64,000 bases of DNA from Streptomyces sp. 1-11 (GCF_007176755.1 NZ_BJTV01000011.1:124001-188000); one strand, 5' to 3'. Shown: positions 51,686 to 60,937, numbered from the stretch's first letter. Notes: a model not told the origin generated them from the letters alone. Made by a program: numbers and translations.

Positions 51686-52071
51686 AGCAAACCCTCAGCC
51701 CAGGTGTGCGTCAAGCGGAACCGGAGTGTTGCCCTCTTCAACCACCCTGTGGTGAGGCCCACTTGGGCCACGGACCCGCTGGTCGCCGCGTGCGGGGGGA
51801 GGTCTGCGGGCGCGGCGGTGTGGCGAACGCCATGGCGCGGCGTTCCCCGGAGGCTACAGTCGGCCACCAGGGCCTGTCTGACCATTCCCGCCGGGCCCGC
51901 GACGCCTGGCACCGCACCTCGCCGCGTTGTCGGATGCGCCCAGGTACATCCAGTACGAGGGCGACCCTCCGCCTTGCGATGCACGGCACCGGACGCCGCG
52001 GGCCGATCCGACGCGCATGGTCGGACAGGCCCCAGCGTCCGTGGTCCGGCCGGATGATCGAGGTGCGCCGC
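51686..52071. other. Divergent intergenic region
   Basis: These 386 bases separate the TPR-like gene (minus) from the transporter gene (plus). An open frame runs through on the plus strand but its composition is not coding-like. No hairpin or palindrome stands out. Confidence 0.45.
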
Positions 52072-52965
52072 GTGTCCGTTCTGGTTCTTCTGCTCGCCGT
52101 GAGCGCCGCCTGCTGTGTGGGCTTCGGGTTCGTGCTCCAGCAGAGCGCCGCGCAGCAGGCGCCGCTGAGCGACTTCCTGTCCTTCCGGCTGCTGCTGGAC
52201 CTGATGCGGGTGCCGCGCTGGCTGGGCGGCATCGCGCTGATGGCGGCCGGCATGGCGCTCGGCGCGGTCGCCCTCGGCAAGGGCGAGATCTCGCTGGTCG
52301 AGCCGCTGCTCGCGACCAACCTGCTGTTCGCGCTCGCCCTGTCGCGGCTGCGGACCGGGAAGTCGCTCGGCCGCCAGGGCTGGGCGGGGCTCGGGCTGCT
52401 CGCGGGCGGCGTGAGCGCGTTCATCGTGGCCGGCGAGCCGCGCGCCGGCAGCGCCGTCACCGATCCGGTGCGGCACTGGCTGATCATCGGCGCGACGCTC
52501 GGCGCGGCCCTGGCGCTCACCGCCTGGGCCAAGCGGTCCCGGCTGAGCTGGGGCCCGGTGCTGCTGGCCACCGCCGCCGGGCTGCTCTACGGCGTGCAGG
52601 ACGCGCTGACCCGGATCTGCGGCACCCGTTTCGCGGCCGGCGGCCTCACCGGGCTGCTCACCGGATGGCAGCCGTACGGCGTGCTCGCGCTGGGCGTCAC
52701 CGGGCTGGTCCTGGTGCAGAGCGCCTTCGAGACGGCCGAGCTGCGCATGTCGCTGCCGGCGCTCACCGCCGCCCAGCCGCTGGCCGGCATCCTGTGCGGG
52801 GTGGGCTTCCTCGGCGACCGGCTGCGCGCCGGCGCCGGGGCGCTGGCCTGGGAGGCGGCGGGGCTCGCGGCGATCGTCGCGGGCATCGTGCTGCTGGGGC
52901 TGCACCCGGCGATGCCGTCCAGGGCGCGGGACGCGGAGCGCGCACGGGACCTGCAGTCCCGCTGA
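52072..52965 (+). CDS. DMT-superfamily (EamA/NIPA-like) membrane transporter
   Basis: This 297-aa protein has nine or ten hydrophobic helices and the EamA-type repeat layout (LGAVALGKGEISLVEPLLATNLLFAL in the first half, LPALTAAQPLAGILCGVGFLGDRL in the second). GTG 52072 has GAGGTG 6 nt upstream; ATG 52054 is an alternative start. Substrate is unknown. Confidence 0.85.
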   Translation: MSVLVLLLAVSAACCVGFGFVLQQSAAQQAPLSDFLSFRLLLDLMRVPRWLGGIALMAAGMALGAVALGKGEISLVEPLLATNLLFALALSRLRTGKSLGRQGWAGLGLLAGGVSAFIVAGEPRAGSAVTDPVRHWLIIGATLGAALALTAWAKRSRLSWGPVLLATAAGLLYGVQDALTRICGTRFAAGGLTGLLTGWQPYGVLALGVTGLVLVQSAFETAELRMSLPALTAAQPLAGILCGVGFLGDRLRAGAGALAWEAAGLAAIVAGIVLLGLHPAMPSRARDAERARDLQSR

Positions 52966-52997
52966 GGCGGCGGGTGCGGTCCTGCTTGGATACCGGT

Positions 52998-53513
52998 ATG
53001 AACCCTGCTGACGAGATCCTCGACATCGTCGACGACAACGACCGGGTCCTCGCCCAGGTCCCGCGCGGCGAGGCGTACGCCCGGGGCCTGCGCCACCGGT
53101 GCGTCTTCATCCAGGCCCGGGACGCGGCCGGGCGTCTGTTCGTGCACCGCCGCACCCCCACCAAACTGGTCTTCCCCTCCCTGTACGACATGTTCGTCGG
53201 CGGTGTGGTGGGCGCGGGCGAGTCCTACGACGAGGCGGCGCTGCGCGAGGCGGAGGAGGAGCTGGGCGTGTCGGGGCTGCCCCGGCCGGAGTTCCTCTTC
53301 AAGTTCCTCTACGACGACGGCGCCGGGAAGAGCTGGTGGTCGGCGGTGTACGAGGTGTGCTGCGACCTTCCGGTGGACCCGCAGGCCGAGGAGGTGCAGT
53401 GGCACGACTTCCTGACGCCGGACGAGGTGGAGCGGCGGCTCGGCGAGTGGGAGTGGGTGCCGGACGGCGTGGCGGCCTACGAGCGGCTGCGGGCGTTCCG
53501 CGCCGCCCGGTGA
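52998..53513 (+). CDS. Nudix hydrolase
   Basis: This 171-aa protein has a clear Nudix box GGVVGAGESYDEAALREAEEELGV (residues about 67-90). The N-terminal part (DEILDIVDDNDRVLAQVPRGEAYARGLRHRCVFI) resembles the IPP-isomerase-like Nudix group. It lies 32 nt after the transporter and 21 nt before the first DUF202 gene, so all four may be one operon. Confidence 0.93.
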   Translation: MNPADEILDIVDDNDRVLAQVPRGEAYARGLRHRCVFIQARDAAGRLFVHRRTPTKLVFPSLYDMFVGGVVGAGESYDEAALREAEEELGVSGLPRPEFLFKFLYDDGAGKSWWSAVYEVCCDLPVDPQAEEVQWHDFLTPDEVERRLGEWEWVPDGVAAYERLRAFRAAR

Positions 53514-53534
53514 CGCCCCGGTAGGGTCCTGCGC

Positions 53535-53927
53535 GTGAGTGAGTTCGTACGCAACGTCCGGCTCTGGTTCGCCCCGGAGCGCGTGCGCGAAGAGGGCGGC
53601 ACGCCCGACTACCGGTTCTCGCTGGCCAACGAGCGCACGTTCCTGGCCTGGCTGCGGACCGCGCTCGCGCTGATCGGCGGCGGGTTCGCGGTGGACCAGT
53701 TCCTGCCGCACCTGCGCTGGGCGTGGCGGACCGGTCTGGCGCTCGCGCTGCTCGGCGCCGGGGTGCTGTGCGCGCTGCGGGCGGTGAACCACTGGGTGAG
53801 CTGCGAACGGGCGATGCGGCGGGGCGAGGACCTGCCCGCCTCCCGGTTCCCCGCGGTGCTGAGCCTGGTCGTGGCGGTGGTGGCGGTCGCGATGGTCGTG
53901 GTGGTGCTGGTCGGGTGGGAGGGGTGA
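53535..53927 (+). CDS. DUF202 (YidH) membrane protein, first copy
   Basis: This 130-aa protein has the DUF202 hallmark SLANERTFLAWLRTALALIGGG followed by two further helices. It starts with GTG after a weak ribosome site and ends in a GTGA overlap with the second DUF202 gene. Function is unknown. Confidence 0.9.
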   Translation: MSEFVRNVRLWFAPERVREEGGTPDYRFSLANERTFLAWLRTALALIGGGFAVDQFLPHLRWAWRTGLALALLGAGVLCALRAVNHWVSCERAMRRGEDLPASRFPAVLSLVVAVVAVAMVVVVLVGWEG

Positions 53928-54238
53928 GCACGGCGGAGCGCGATCCGGGGCTCCAGCCGGAGCGCACCCGGCTGGCCTGGCGCCGTACGACGCTGTCGGC
54001 CGCCGTGGCCGCCGTGCTCGCGGTCAGGGCCGCGCTGCACGGCGGTGCGTCGGCCGCCGCGATCGCCGGATCCGTGCTGTGCTGCGGGCTCTGGCTGGTC
54101 CTCCTGTGGGTGGCCCAGCACCGCATCCGCGCCCTGGCGGCCACCGCCCGGCCGCCCGCGCTCACGCCCCGGCAGGCCGCGGCGGCGGCACTGTGCGCGG
54201 TGGCGATGGCGCTGTGCGCGGTGACCCTGGTGACCTGA
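53924..54238 (+). CDS. DUF202 membrane protein, second copy
   Basis: This 104-aa protein carries a second DUF202 motif (LQPERTRLAWRRTTLSAAVA) and three hydrophobic helices. GTG 53924 overlaps the stop of the first copy by four bases and is preceded by GGGAGG. The two proteins probably work as a heteromer. Confidence 0.88.
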   Translation: MSTAERDPGLQPERTRLAWRRTTLSAAVAAVLAVRAALHGGASAAAIAGSVLCCGLWLVLLWVAQHRIRALAATARPPALTPRQAAAAALCAVAMALCAVTLVT

Positions 54239-54328
54239 CGCGGCCGCCGGCGTCTCCCTCCGGGGCGGCCGCGGGGATCCAGGCGGCTGCCCCGGCCTCG
54301 GAGGCGGCCGCCGGACCCCGGAAGCCTG

Positions 54329-55282
54329 CTAGGCGGAGGCGGTGCCCCCGGCCTCACCGGCGACGGTCACCACGATCTTGCCGCGGGTGCGTCCCTCCTG
54401 GCTCAGGCGGTGTGCGTCCGCCGCCCGCTCCAGCGGGAAGGTCTCCTGGACGTGCACGGACACCACGCCCTGCTCGGCCAGCTCGGACAGCTTGCGCAGG
54501 TCCTCGGCGTCGGGCCGGACGAAGTAGTAGCGGCCGCCGTACTTCACCACCTCCGGGTCGGCGATGGACACCAGCCGTCCCTCGGGGGCGAGCAGGTTGG
54601 CCGAGGCCTTGAGGGTGTCGCCGCCGATGGTGTCGAAGGCGGCGTCCACGCCCTCGGGGGCGAGTCCGCGCACCCGCTCGGCCAGGCCCTCGCCGTAGCT
54701 CACCGGCTCGCCGCCGATCCCGCGCACGAAGTCGTGGTTGTGCTCGCTCGCCGTGCCGATCACCCGGGCGCCGAGGTGGGCGGCGATCTGGACGGCCAGG
54801 GAGCCGACCCCGCCGGCCGCCGCGTGCACCAGCACGGTCTCGCCGCGCTTGACCTCCAGCGCCCCGACCAGGACCTGGTAGGCCGTGAGCCCGGCCAGCG
54901 GCAGCCCGGCGGCCTCCTCGAAGGAGAGGTTGCGCGGCTTGCGGGCCAGGGTGCGCACGGGCGCGGCGACGTACTCGGCGAAGGTGCCGCGGGACAGGAA
55001 GTCCTCGCGGACGTAGCCGATGACCTCGTCGCCGACGGAGAACTCCGGGACCGCGGCGCCGGGCTGCACCACCACCCCGCTGACGTCCCAGCCGGGGATC
55101 ACCGGGAAGACGGCGTCCAGGATCTGGTCCAGGTAGCCCTCCCGGCACTTCCAGTCGACCGGGTTGACGGCCGCGGCGCGGACCGCGACCAGCACCGAGT
55201 CGGGGCCGACCTTGGGGTCGTCCGCCTCGCCGTACTCCAGCACCTCGGGCCCGCCGTAGCGGCTGTAACTGATGGCCTTCAT
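54329..55282 (-). CDS. Quinone oxidoreductase-like MDR dehydrogenase
   Basis: This 317-aa NADP-dependent reductase of the zeta-crystallin/QOR group has VLVHAAAGGVGSLAVQIA (the cofactor AxxGxxG motif) near residue 150. The alcohol-dehydrogenase zinc cysteines are absent. ATG 55282 has GGAGGG upstream. The upstream region is shared with the divergent catabolic operon, but the TetR-type site lies about 200 bp away from this start. Confidence 0.92.
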   Translation of the reverse strand: MKAISYSRYGGPEVLEYGEADDPKVGPDSVLVAVRAAAVNPVDWKCREGYLDQILDAVFPVIPGWDVSGVVVQPGAAVPEFSVGDEVIGYVREDFLSRGTFAEYVAAPVRTLARKPRNLSFEEAAGLPLAGLTAYQVLVGALEVKRGETVLVHAAAGGVGSLAVQIAAHLGARVIGTASEHNHDFVRGIGGEPVSYGEGLAERVRGLAPEGVDAAFDTIGGDTLKASANLLAPEGRLVSIADPEVVKYGGRYYFVRPDAEDLRKLSELAEQGVVSVHVQETFPLERAADAHRLSQEGRTRGKIVVTVAGEAGGTASA

Positions 55283-55482
55283 GCCCACGACCCTCCGGGG
55301 TCCTCGTACGCCACGCAACCGGTGTGCCGGGATGTGCGCCGTTCGCGTGACGGCAGCGTCCATGTCCCCGTCACCGGTACCCCGCGGGGGCCGCCGTGAT
55401 CGTCCGCCGCGCTCGCGGCGCGCGGCGATTATGGTGGCTCCGGTCACGTTCGGGGGCAGGTTCGGCACGCGTACTGGACGGC

Positions 55483-55500
55483 ATACCGACCGGTCGGCAT
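55483..55500. promoter_or_regulatory. TetR-type operator upstream of the APH-ACAD operon
   Basis: A perfect 12-bp palindrome CCGACCGGTCGG (55486-55497) extends outward to ATACCGACCGGTCGGCAT with one mismatched pair. It lies 42 bp before the kinase-like gene. A matching half-site pattern precedes the SDR gene. Palindromes of this ACCGACCGGTCGGT type are typical for TetR regulators of acyl-CoA catabolism. Confidence 0.75.
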
Positions 55501-55541
55501 CATGATACCCGTTCTTGTTCACCGGTTCGTAGGAGTGATGT

Positions 55542-56564
55542 ATGAGCGCCGACCACCCGCCCGGGCTCGATCTCGACCGGCTGCGCGCGCTGCTCGACCG
55601 CGAGCGCCCCGGCCTGGTGAACGGCCCGCTCGACGGCCGGCTGATCGAGGGCGGACGCTCGAACCTCACCTACGCGCTCTCCGACGGCGCCTCGCGGTGG
55701 GTCGTGCGGCGGCCGCCGCTCGGTCACGTGCTGGCCACCGCGCACGACATGAAGCGCGAGCACCGGGTGATCAGCGCACTGCACCCGACGGACGTGCCGG
55801 TCCCCCGGCCGGTGCTGCTGTGCGAGGACGAGGAGGTGCTCGGGGCGCCGTTCTACGTCATGGAGTTCGTCGAGGGTACGCCCTACCGCACCGCCCGGCA
55901 GCTCGCCCCGCTCGGCGAGACCCGGACCCGGGACGCGGTGCTCTCGCTCGTGGACACGCTGGTCGGGCTGCACGGCGTGGACCCGGCGGCCGTGGGGCTG
56001 GAGGACTTCGGGCGTCCGGAGGGCTTCCTGGACCGCCAGCTGCGCCGCTGGGGCAAGCAGCTCGACGCCTCCCGCAACCGCGAGCTCGCGGGCGTCGACG
56101 AGCTGCACGCGGCACTCGGCCGGGCCCTGCCCGCCTCGCCCGCCCCGGCCGTCGTCCACGGCGACTACCGGCTGGACAACGTGCTGATCGGCCCCGACGA
56201 CAGCATCAGGGCCATCCTCGACTGGGAGATGTCGACCCTCGGCGACCCGCTCACCGACCTGGGCCTGCTGGTCATGTACAGCACGCCGCTCGGCCTGCCG
56301 GAGTCGCCGGTGTCCACGACCGCCGAGGCGCCCGGGCACCCCTCCCCCGCCGAGCTGATCGAGCGGTACGCCGAGCGCTCGGGCCGCGACGTCTCCGCCG
56401 TCTCCTGGTACACGGCGTTCGCCTGGTTCAAGCTCGCCGTGATCCTGGAGGGCATCCACTACCGGTACACGCTCGGCCAGACGGTCGGGCGCGGCTTCGA
56501 CCGGATCGGCGAGCTGGTGCCCGTCTTCATCGACCACGGACTGACCACTCTTCAGGAAGGCTGA
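55542..56564 (+). CDS. APH/ACAD10-11 kinase-domain-like phosphotransferase
   Basis: This 340-aa aminoglycoside-phosphotransferase-fold kinase has GRSNLTYALSD as its nucleotide loop, catalytic VVHGDYRLDNVLIG near residue 205 and metal-binding ILDWEMSTLGDPLTDLG near 227. These match the kinase half of animal ACAD10/ACAD11 and LvaA of the levulinate pathway, which phosphorylate 4-hydroxyacyl-CoAs, rather than antibiotic kinases. ATG 55542 has AGGAG 6 nt upstream. The dehydrogenase follows after 6 nt. Confidence 0.88.
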   Translation: MSADHPPGLDLDRLRALLDRERPGLVNGPLDGRLIEGGRSNLTYALSDGASRWVVRRPPLGHVLATAHDMKREHRVISALHPTDVPVPRPVLLCEDEEVLGAPFYVMEFVEGTPYRTARQLAPLGETRTRDAVLSLVDTLVGLHGVDPAAVGLEDFGRPEGFLDRQLRRWGKQLDASRNRELAGVDELHAALGRALPASPAPAVVHGDYRLDNVLIGPDDSIRAILDWEMSTLGDPLTDLGLLVMYSTPLGLPESPVSTTAEAPGHPSPAELIERYAERSGRDVSAVSWYTAFAWFKLAVILEGIHYRYTLGQTVGRGFDRIGELVPVFIDHGLTTLQEG

Positions 56565-56570
56565 CCGCAC

Positions 56571-57785
56571 ATGGACTTCGCGTTCGACGCGCGCACCGAG
56601 GAGCTGCGCGCCAGGCTGCTGGCCTTCATGGACGAGTACGTGTACCCGGCCGAGCCGGTCGCCGAGGAGCAGCGGGCCGCGCTGGCCTCGCCGTGGGACA
56701 CCCCGGCCGTGGTGGAGGAGCTGAAGGCCGAGGCGCGCAGGCAGGGCCTGTGGAACCTCTTCCTGCCCGACGCCGAGCACGGCGCCGGTCTGACGAACCT
56801 GCAGTACGCGCCGCTCGCCGAGATCACCGGCCGCTCCCCGCACCTGGCGCCGACCGCGACGAACTGCGCCGCGCCCGACACCGGGAACATGGAGGTGCTG
56901 GCGCAGTTCGGCGACGAGCGGCAGAAGAAGCAGTGGCTGGAGCCGCTGCTGGCGGGTGAGATCCGCTCGGCGTTCGCGATGACCGAGCCGGAGGTGGCCT
57001 CCTCGGACGCCACCAACATCACCACGCACATCGAGCGGGACGGCGACGAGTACGTCATCACGGGCCGCAAGTGGTACATCTCCGGGGCGATGAACCCGGA
57101 CTGCAGGATCTTCATCGTCATGGGCAAGACGGACCCGGACGGCGCCGACATCCGCCGCCAGCAGTCCATGGTGCTGGTCCCGCGCGACACCCCCGGCGTG
57201 ACGGTCAGGCGCGCGATGCAGGTCTTCGGCTACGAGGACCACTCCCACGGCGGCCACGCCGAGGTGGTCTTCGACCACGCGCGCGTGCCGGTCACCAGCC
57301 TGATCGGCGAGGAGGGCGGCGGCTTCGCCATCGCCCAGGCCCGGCTCGGCCCCGGCCGGATCCACCACTGCATGCGGCTGATCGGCATGGCCGAGCGGGC
57401 GATCGAGCTGATGTGCCGGCGTGCGGTGTCCCGGACCGCCTTCGGCAAGGCGCTGGCCCAGCAGGGCGTGGTGCAGAACTGGATCGCCGACGCGCGGGTC
57501 ACCGTCGAGCAGCTGCGGCTGCTGGTGCTGAAGACGGCCTGGCTGATGGACACCGTCGGCAACCGGGGCGCGCACACGGAGATCCAGGCCATCAAGATCG
57601 CCACACCGCGCGCGGTGGTCGGCATCCTGGACCGGGCGATCCAGCTCCACGGCGCGGGCGGCGTGAGCCAGGACTTCCCGCTGGCCGAGCTGTACGCGAG
57701 CGCCCGCACCCTGATGCTCGCCGACGGCCCGGACGAGGTGCACCAGCGCTCGCTGGCCCGGCGCGAGCTGAAGAAGTACCTGTAG
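56571..57785 (+). CDS. Acyl-CoA dehydrogenase of the ACAD10/11 type
   Basis: This 404-aa flavoenzyme has the ACAD motifs AFAMTEPEVASSDATNI (FAD/substrate) and GRKWYISGAMNPDC. At the usual catalytic glutamate region it reads LADGPDEVHQRS, with Asp where ordinary ACADs have Glu, a trait of the ACAD10/11 branch. That branch removes phosphate from 4-phosphoacyl-CoA instead of simply making an enoyl-CoA. Tight coupling to the kinase-like gene (6-nt gap) supports a shared reaction sequence. A 17-bp hairpin follows. Confidence 0.9.
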   Translation: MDFAFDARTEELRARLLAFMDEYVYPAEPVAEEQRAALASPWDTPAVVEELKAEARRQGLWNLFLPDAEHGAGLTNLQYAPLAEITGRSPHLAPTATNCAAPDTGNMEVLAQFGDERQKKQWLEPLLAGEIRSAFAMTEPEVASSDATNITTHIERDGDEYVITGRKWYISGAMNPDCRIFIVMGKTDPDGADIRRQQSMVLVPRDTPGVTVRRAMQVFGYEDHSHGGHAEVVFDHARVPVTSLIGEEGGGFAIAQARLGPGRIHHCMRLIGMAERAIELMCRRAVSRTAFGKALAQQGVVQNWIADARVTVEQLRLLVLKTAWLMDTVGNRGAHTEIQAIKIATPRAVVGILDRAIQLHGAGGVSQDFPLAELYASARTLMLADGPDEVHQRSLARRELKKYL

Positions 57786-57794
57786 GGGAACGCG

Positions 57795-57831
57795 GCGGAG
57801 GGGCGGCCGCCCGTGGCGGCCGCCCCTCCGC
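57795..57831. terminator. Bidirectional terminator between ACAD and tetR genes
   Basis: A perfect 17-bp stem GCGGAGGGGCGGCCGCC / GGCGGCCGCCCCTCCGC with loop CGT. Confidence 0.85.
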
Positions 57832-57867
57832 GTGCCCGGTCAGGGGCTCACGCGCGTCCGCCGCCGG

Positions 57868-58470
57868 TCACGGGCGCAGCGCCCGCAGCAGCAGGTCGGC
57901 CAGGTGGTCGGCGACCTGCTGCGGGGTGAGCGGGCCGTCGGGGCGGTACCAGGTCGACAGGTGGTGGACCGAGCCGAAGTGGTAGTCGACGACCAGGTCC
58001 GCCGGGGTCGCGGTGGAGAAGACGCCCTCGCGCTGGCCCTCCTCGATGAGCGCGCGGAAGCGCTCGTGGTAGCGCCGGCGCTCGGCGCGCACCTGCTTGT
58101 TCTTCTCCGGGCTCAGCTGGTGCATGGAGCGGAAGAAGATCATCGCGTCGTCGAGGTTCTCGATCGTCGTGACGACGACGTCGGCCGCCGCGCCCCTGAG
58201 CCGCTTCTCGACCGGCTCGTCGGCGTTGGCGAAGGTGTCGAGGCGCTCCTGCTGGATGCGCAGCACGCGCGCGTACACCTCGTGCAGCAGGTCGTCCTTG
58301 GAGCCGAAGTAGTGGTACAGCGCCCCCTTGGTGACGCCGGCCGCCTCCACGATCTCCTGCACCGAGGTGCGGTCGTAACCCTGCTCGGCGAAGAGGCGGG
58401 TGGCGGCGTCCAGCAGCCGCTGCGGGACGGGCGTCCCGTCTCCGTCCGTCGTCCTGGGCACTGCCGCCAC
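57868..58470 (-). CDS. TetR-family regulator
   Basis: This 200-aa repressor has an N-terminal helix-turn-helix (TSVQEIVEAAGVTKGALYHYFGSKDDLL). The C-terminal domain resembles those of acyl-CoA or fatty-acid-responsive TetR proteins. It is the last gene of the minus-strand unit SDR-ligase-tetR. The ACCGACCGGTCGGT-type sites before that unit and before the facing APH-ACAD operon are its likely targets. GTG 58470 is used; GTG 58461 is an alternative. Confidence 0.88.
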   Translation of the reverse strand: MAAVPRTTDGDGTPVPQRLLDAATRLFAEQGYDRTSVQEIVEAAGVTKGALYHYFGSKDDLLHEVYARVLRIQQERLDTFANADEPVEKRLRGAAADVVVTTIENLDDAMIFFRSMHQLSPEKNKQVRAERRRYHERFRALIEEGQREGVFSTATPADLVVDYHFGSVHHLSTWYRPDGPLTPQQVADHLADLLLRALRP

Positions 58471-58487
58471 CTGCCTTTCCGTCGTGT

Positions 58488-60167
58488 CTACCGACTGTCG
58501 TTGCCGCTGTCCTGCGCCCGGGTGCGCAGTTCCCGCCGGAGGATCTTCCCACTCGCCGTCTTGGGCAGGTCGGGCAGGATCTCCACCTGCCGCGGGTACT
58601 TGTAGGCGGCCAGTCTCTCCTTGCAGTACACCGCGAGTTCACCGGGGTCCGTGTCGGAGCCCGGGCGCAGGCTGATGTAGGCCTTGACGGTCTCGCCGCG
58701 GTAGCCGTCCGGGACGCCCACGACGGCCGCCTCGCGCACCGCCGGATGGGTGTACAGGACGTCCTCGACCTCGCGCGGCCAGACCTTGAAGCCGGACGCG
58801 TTGATCATGTCCTTCTTGCGGTCGACCACGTAGAGCCAGCCCTGCTCGTCCATGAACCCGATGTCGCCGGTGCGCAGTTCGCCGTCCGGGAAGGTCTCGG
58901 CGGTGGCGTCGGGCCGCCGCCAGTAGCCGGGGACGACCTGCGGGCCGCGTACGACGATCTCGCCCTGCTCCCCGAAGGGGAGCTCCGCGCCCCGGTCGTC
59001 CAGGATCCGCACCACCGTGTCGGCGCCGGGCAGGCCGACCGAGAGGGTCCCGGAGACGGGGTCGACGGGCGCCTCGAGGCCGGGCGGCACGGAGGCGCAC
59101 GGCGCGGTGCACTCGGTGAGGCCGTAGCCGGTGCGGATGTACGGCCCGAAGCGGTCGCGGAACCGCTCCACCAGGGCGGGCGGCACGGGGGCGCCGCCGG
59201 AGGAGATGTTGACGAAGGAGGAGAAGTGCTCGGCGGTGACGTCCGGGTGCGCGGCGAGCGCCATGAACGCGGTGGACGGGCCGACCGTGTAGTGCGGGCG
59301 GTGCTCGGCGAAGGCCTCCAGGACCACGCCGGGCTCGAAGCGGTAGGTGAGCACCAGGGTGCCGGTGCTGTTCAGGCAGGCGCCGAACTGGCAGACCATG
59401 CCGGTGATGTGGAACAGGGGCGCGAGCGCGTAGTAGACGGGCGCCTCGGGCAGGGCGAGACCGGTCCGCTGGCGTTCGGCGTTGTGCATGATGTTGCCGT
59501 GCGTGTTGGTGGCGCCCTTGGGGGTGCCGCTGGTGCCCGAGGTGTAGCTGATCAGGGCGATGTCGCCGGGCAGCGGGTCGCGGCCCGCCGGGGCCCGGCC
59601 GCCCTGCCGGGCGACGGCCAGGAGGTCGTCGGCGTCGGGGGCCTTTGGCAGCCGCTCGAAGCCGAGTACGCGCGCGTCGTCACGGGTCTGGAGGTCCAGC
59701 TCGCAGGCGGTGAGCACGACGCTTACCGGCGAATCGGCGGCCGTGTCCCGCAGGTACGACTCCCAGGCCCGGTCGGAGCAGACCAGCGCGGTGACCTCGG
59801 CGTCCCGCAGCACGTGGGCGACCTCGGCCGACTTGTACATGGGGTTGACCGGCACCACGGTGGCGCCCGCCTTCCAGGCGCCGAGGACGGCGAGCACGAA
59901 GTGCGGGGAGTTCTGCAGCAGCACGGCCACCCGGTCGCCGCGCCGCAGGCCGCGCCCGGCGAGGTGGGCGGCGACCGAGTCGGTCAGCTCGTCGGTCTCC
60001 CGGTAGCCGAGCCGGGCGTCGAAGTAGGTGAGGAAGGTGCGGTCGGGGGCCTCGGCGACGGCGCGGCGCAGGGCGTGCACCAGGGAGTCGGCGGGGTCGA
60101 CCGGGGCGCGCTGGGCCTCGTCGAGCAGGGCCAGCCAGGGCCGGGCCGCGTAGCGGGAGCCGCTCAT
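58488..60167 (-). CDS. Acyl-CoA ligase (AMP-forming)
   Basis: This 559-aa adenylate-forming enzyme has the P-loop-like ISYTSGTSGTPKGATNTHGN near residue 212, GYGLTECTAP (A5), GELRTGDIGFMDEQGWLYVVDRKKDMI (A7/A8) and C-terminal LPKTASGKILRREL (A10 lysine). ATG 60167 overlaps the SDR stop (ATGA). In this operon it would activate a medium-chain or 4-keto/hydroxy acid to the CoA thioester. Confidence 0.94.
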   Translation of the reverse strand: MSGSRYAARPWLALLDEAQRAPVDPADSLVHALRRAVAEAPDRTFLTYFDARLGYRETDELTDSVAAHLAGRGLRRGDRVAVLLQNSPHFVLAVLGAWKAGATVVPVNPMYKSAEVAHVLRDAEVTALVCSDRAWESYLRDTAADSPVSVVLTACELDLQTRDDARVLGFERLPKAPDADDLLAVARQGGRAPAGRDPLPGDIALISYTSGTSGTPKGATNTHGNIMHNAERQRTGLALPEAPVYYALAPLFHITGMVCQFGACLNSTGTLVLTYRFEPGVVLEAFAEHRPHYTVGPSTAFMALAAHPDVTAEHFSSFVNISSGGAPVPPALVERFRDRFGPYIRTGYGLTECTAPCASVPPGLEAPVDPVSGTLSVGLPGADTVVRILDDRGAELPFGEQGEIVVRGPQVVPGYWRRPDATAETFPDGELRTGDIGFMDEQGWLYVVDRKKDMINASGFKVWPREVEDVLYTHPAVREAAVVGVPDGYRGETVKAYISLRPGSDTDPGELAVYCKERLAAYKYPRQVEILPDLPKTASGKILRRELRTRAQDSGNDSR

Positions 60168-60937
60168 CGGGTGGCCTCCCACTTGCGCTGGATGTGGTTC
60201 ATGCCGGCCAGCCAGCGGTCCGGGACGGCGGCCCTGGCCTGGTAGTACTCGGCGACCTCGGGGTGCGGCAGGATCAGGAAGCGGTCCTCCTCGATGCCCC
60301 GGAACAGGGCGTCCGCGACGTCCTCGGGCTCGATCGCGGTGGGCTGCAGCACCAGGTCGCCCGCGCTGCCGGTGGCGGCCAGCATGTCGGTGCGCACGCC
60401 CTGCGGGCAGATGGCGTGCACCTTGACGCCCCGGTGGCGGTAGGTCAGCGACAGCCACTCGGCGAAGGCCAGCGCACCGTGCTTGGTGACGGCGTAGGAC
60501 GGGGCGCCGATCATGGTGAGGAGCCCGGCGGCCGAGACGGTGGACACGAAGCGGCCCGCGCCGCGCTCCAGCCAGCCCGGCAGCAGTTCCTGGGCCGCGC
60601 GGACGTGCGCCATCACGTTGACGTCCCAGGAGGCGGCCCAGGCCCGCTCGTCCAGCGGCTTGCCGGGTCCGGCGTCCTCGAAGGCGACGCCGGCGTTGGC
60701 GCAGTAGACGTCCACCGTGCCGCCGAGCGCGTCGCGGGCCTCGCCGACGACGGCCGAGGCGTCCCCGGGCACGGCCGTCCCGCCGATCTCCTCGGCCACG
60801 GCCGCGGCCTTGCCGGCGTCCAGGTCGTTGACGACCACGCGGGCGCCCTCGGCGGCGAACCGCCGGGCCAGCGCGGCTCCGATCCCCCCGCCCGCTCCGG
60901 TGACGACCACTCCCGCATCCTGCACGGCTTTCACCAT
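60164..60937 (-). CDS. Short-chain dehydrogenase/reductase
   Basis: This 257-aa SDR has cofactor motif TGAGGGIG at residues 14-21, NAGVAFED, catalytic serine in STVSAAG and YAVTKHG (Y-x3-K). It is the first gene of the unit with the acyl-CoA ligase and tetR, and is preceded by the operator at 60981-60996. By analogy with LvaD it could reduce or oxidise the 4-position of an acyl-CoA; this is inference. Confidence 0.93.
   Translation of the reverse strand: MVKAVQDAGVVVTGAGGGIGAALARRFAAEGARVVVNDLDAGKAAAVAEEIGGTAVPGDASAVVGEARDALGGTVDVYCANAGVAFEDAGPGKPLDERAWAASWDVNVMAHVRAAQELLPGWLERGAGRFVSTVSAAGLLTMIGAPSYAVTKHGALAFAEWLSLTYRHRGVKVHAICPQGVRTDMLAATGSAGDLVLQPTAIEPEDVADALFRGIEEDRFLILPHPEVAEYYQARAAVPDRWLAGMNHIQRKWEATR

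Noticed and set aside
55542..56564. Aminoglycoside resistance gene
   Set aside because: The fold is shared, but the operon partners and kinase motifs fit the ACAD10/11 kinase group. No antibiotic gene cluster is nearby.
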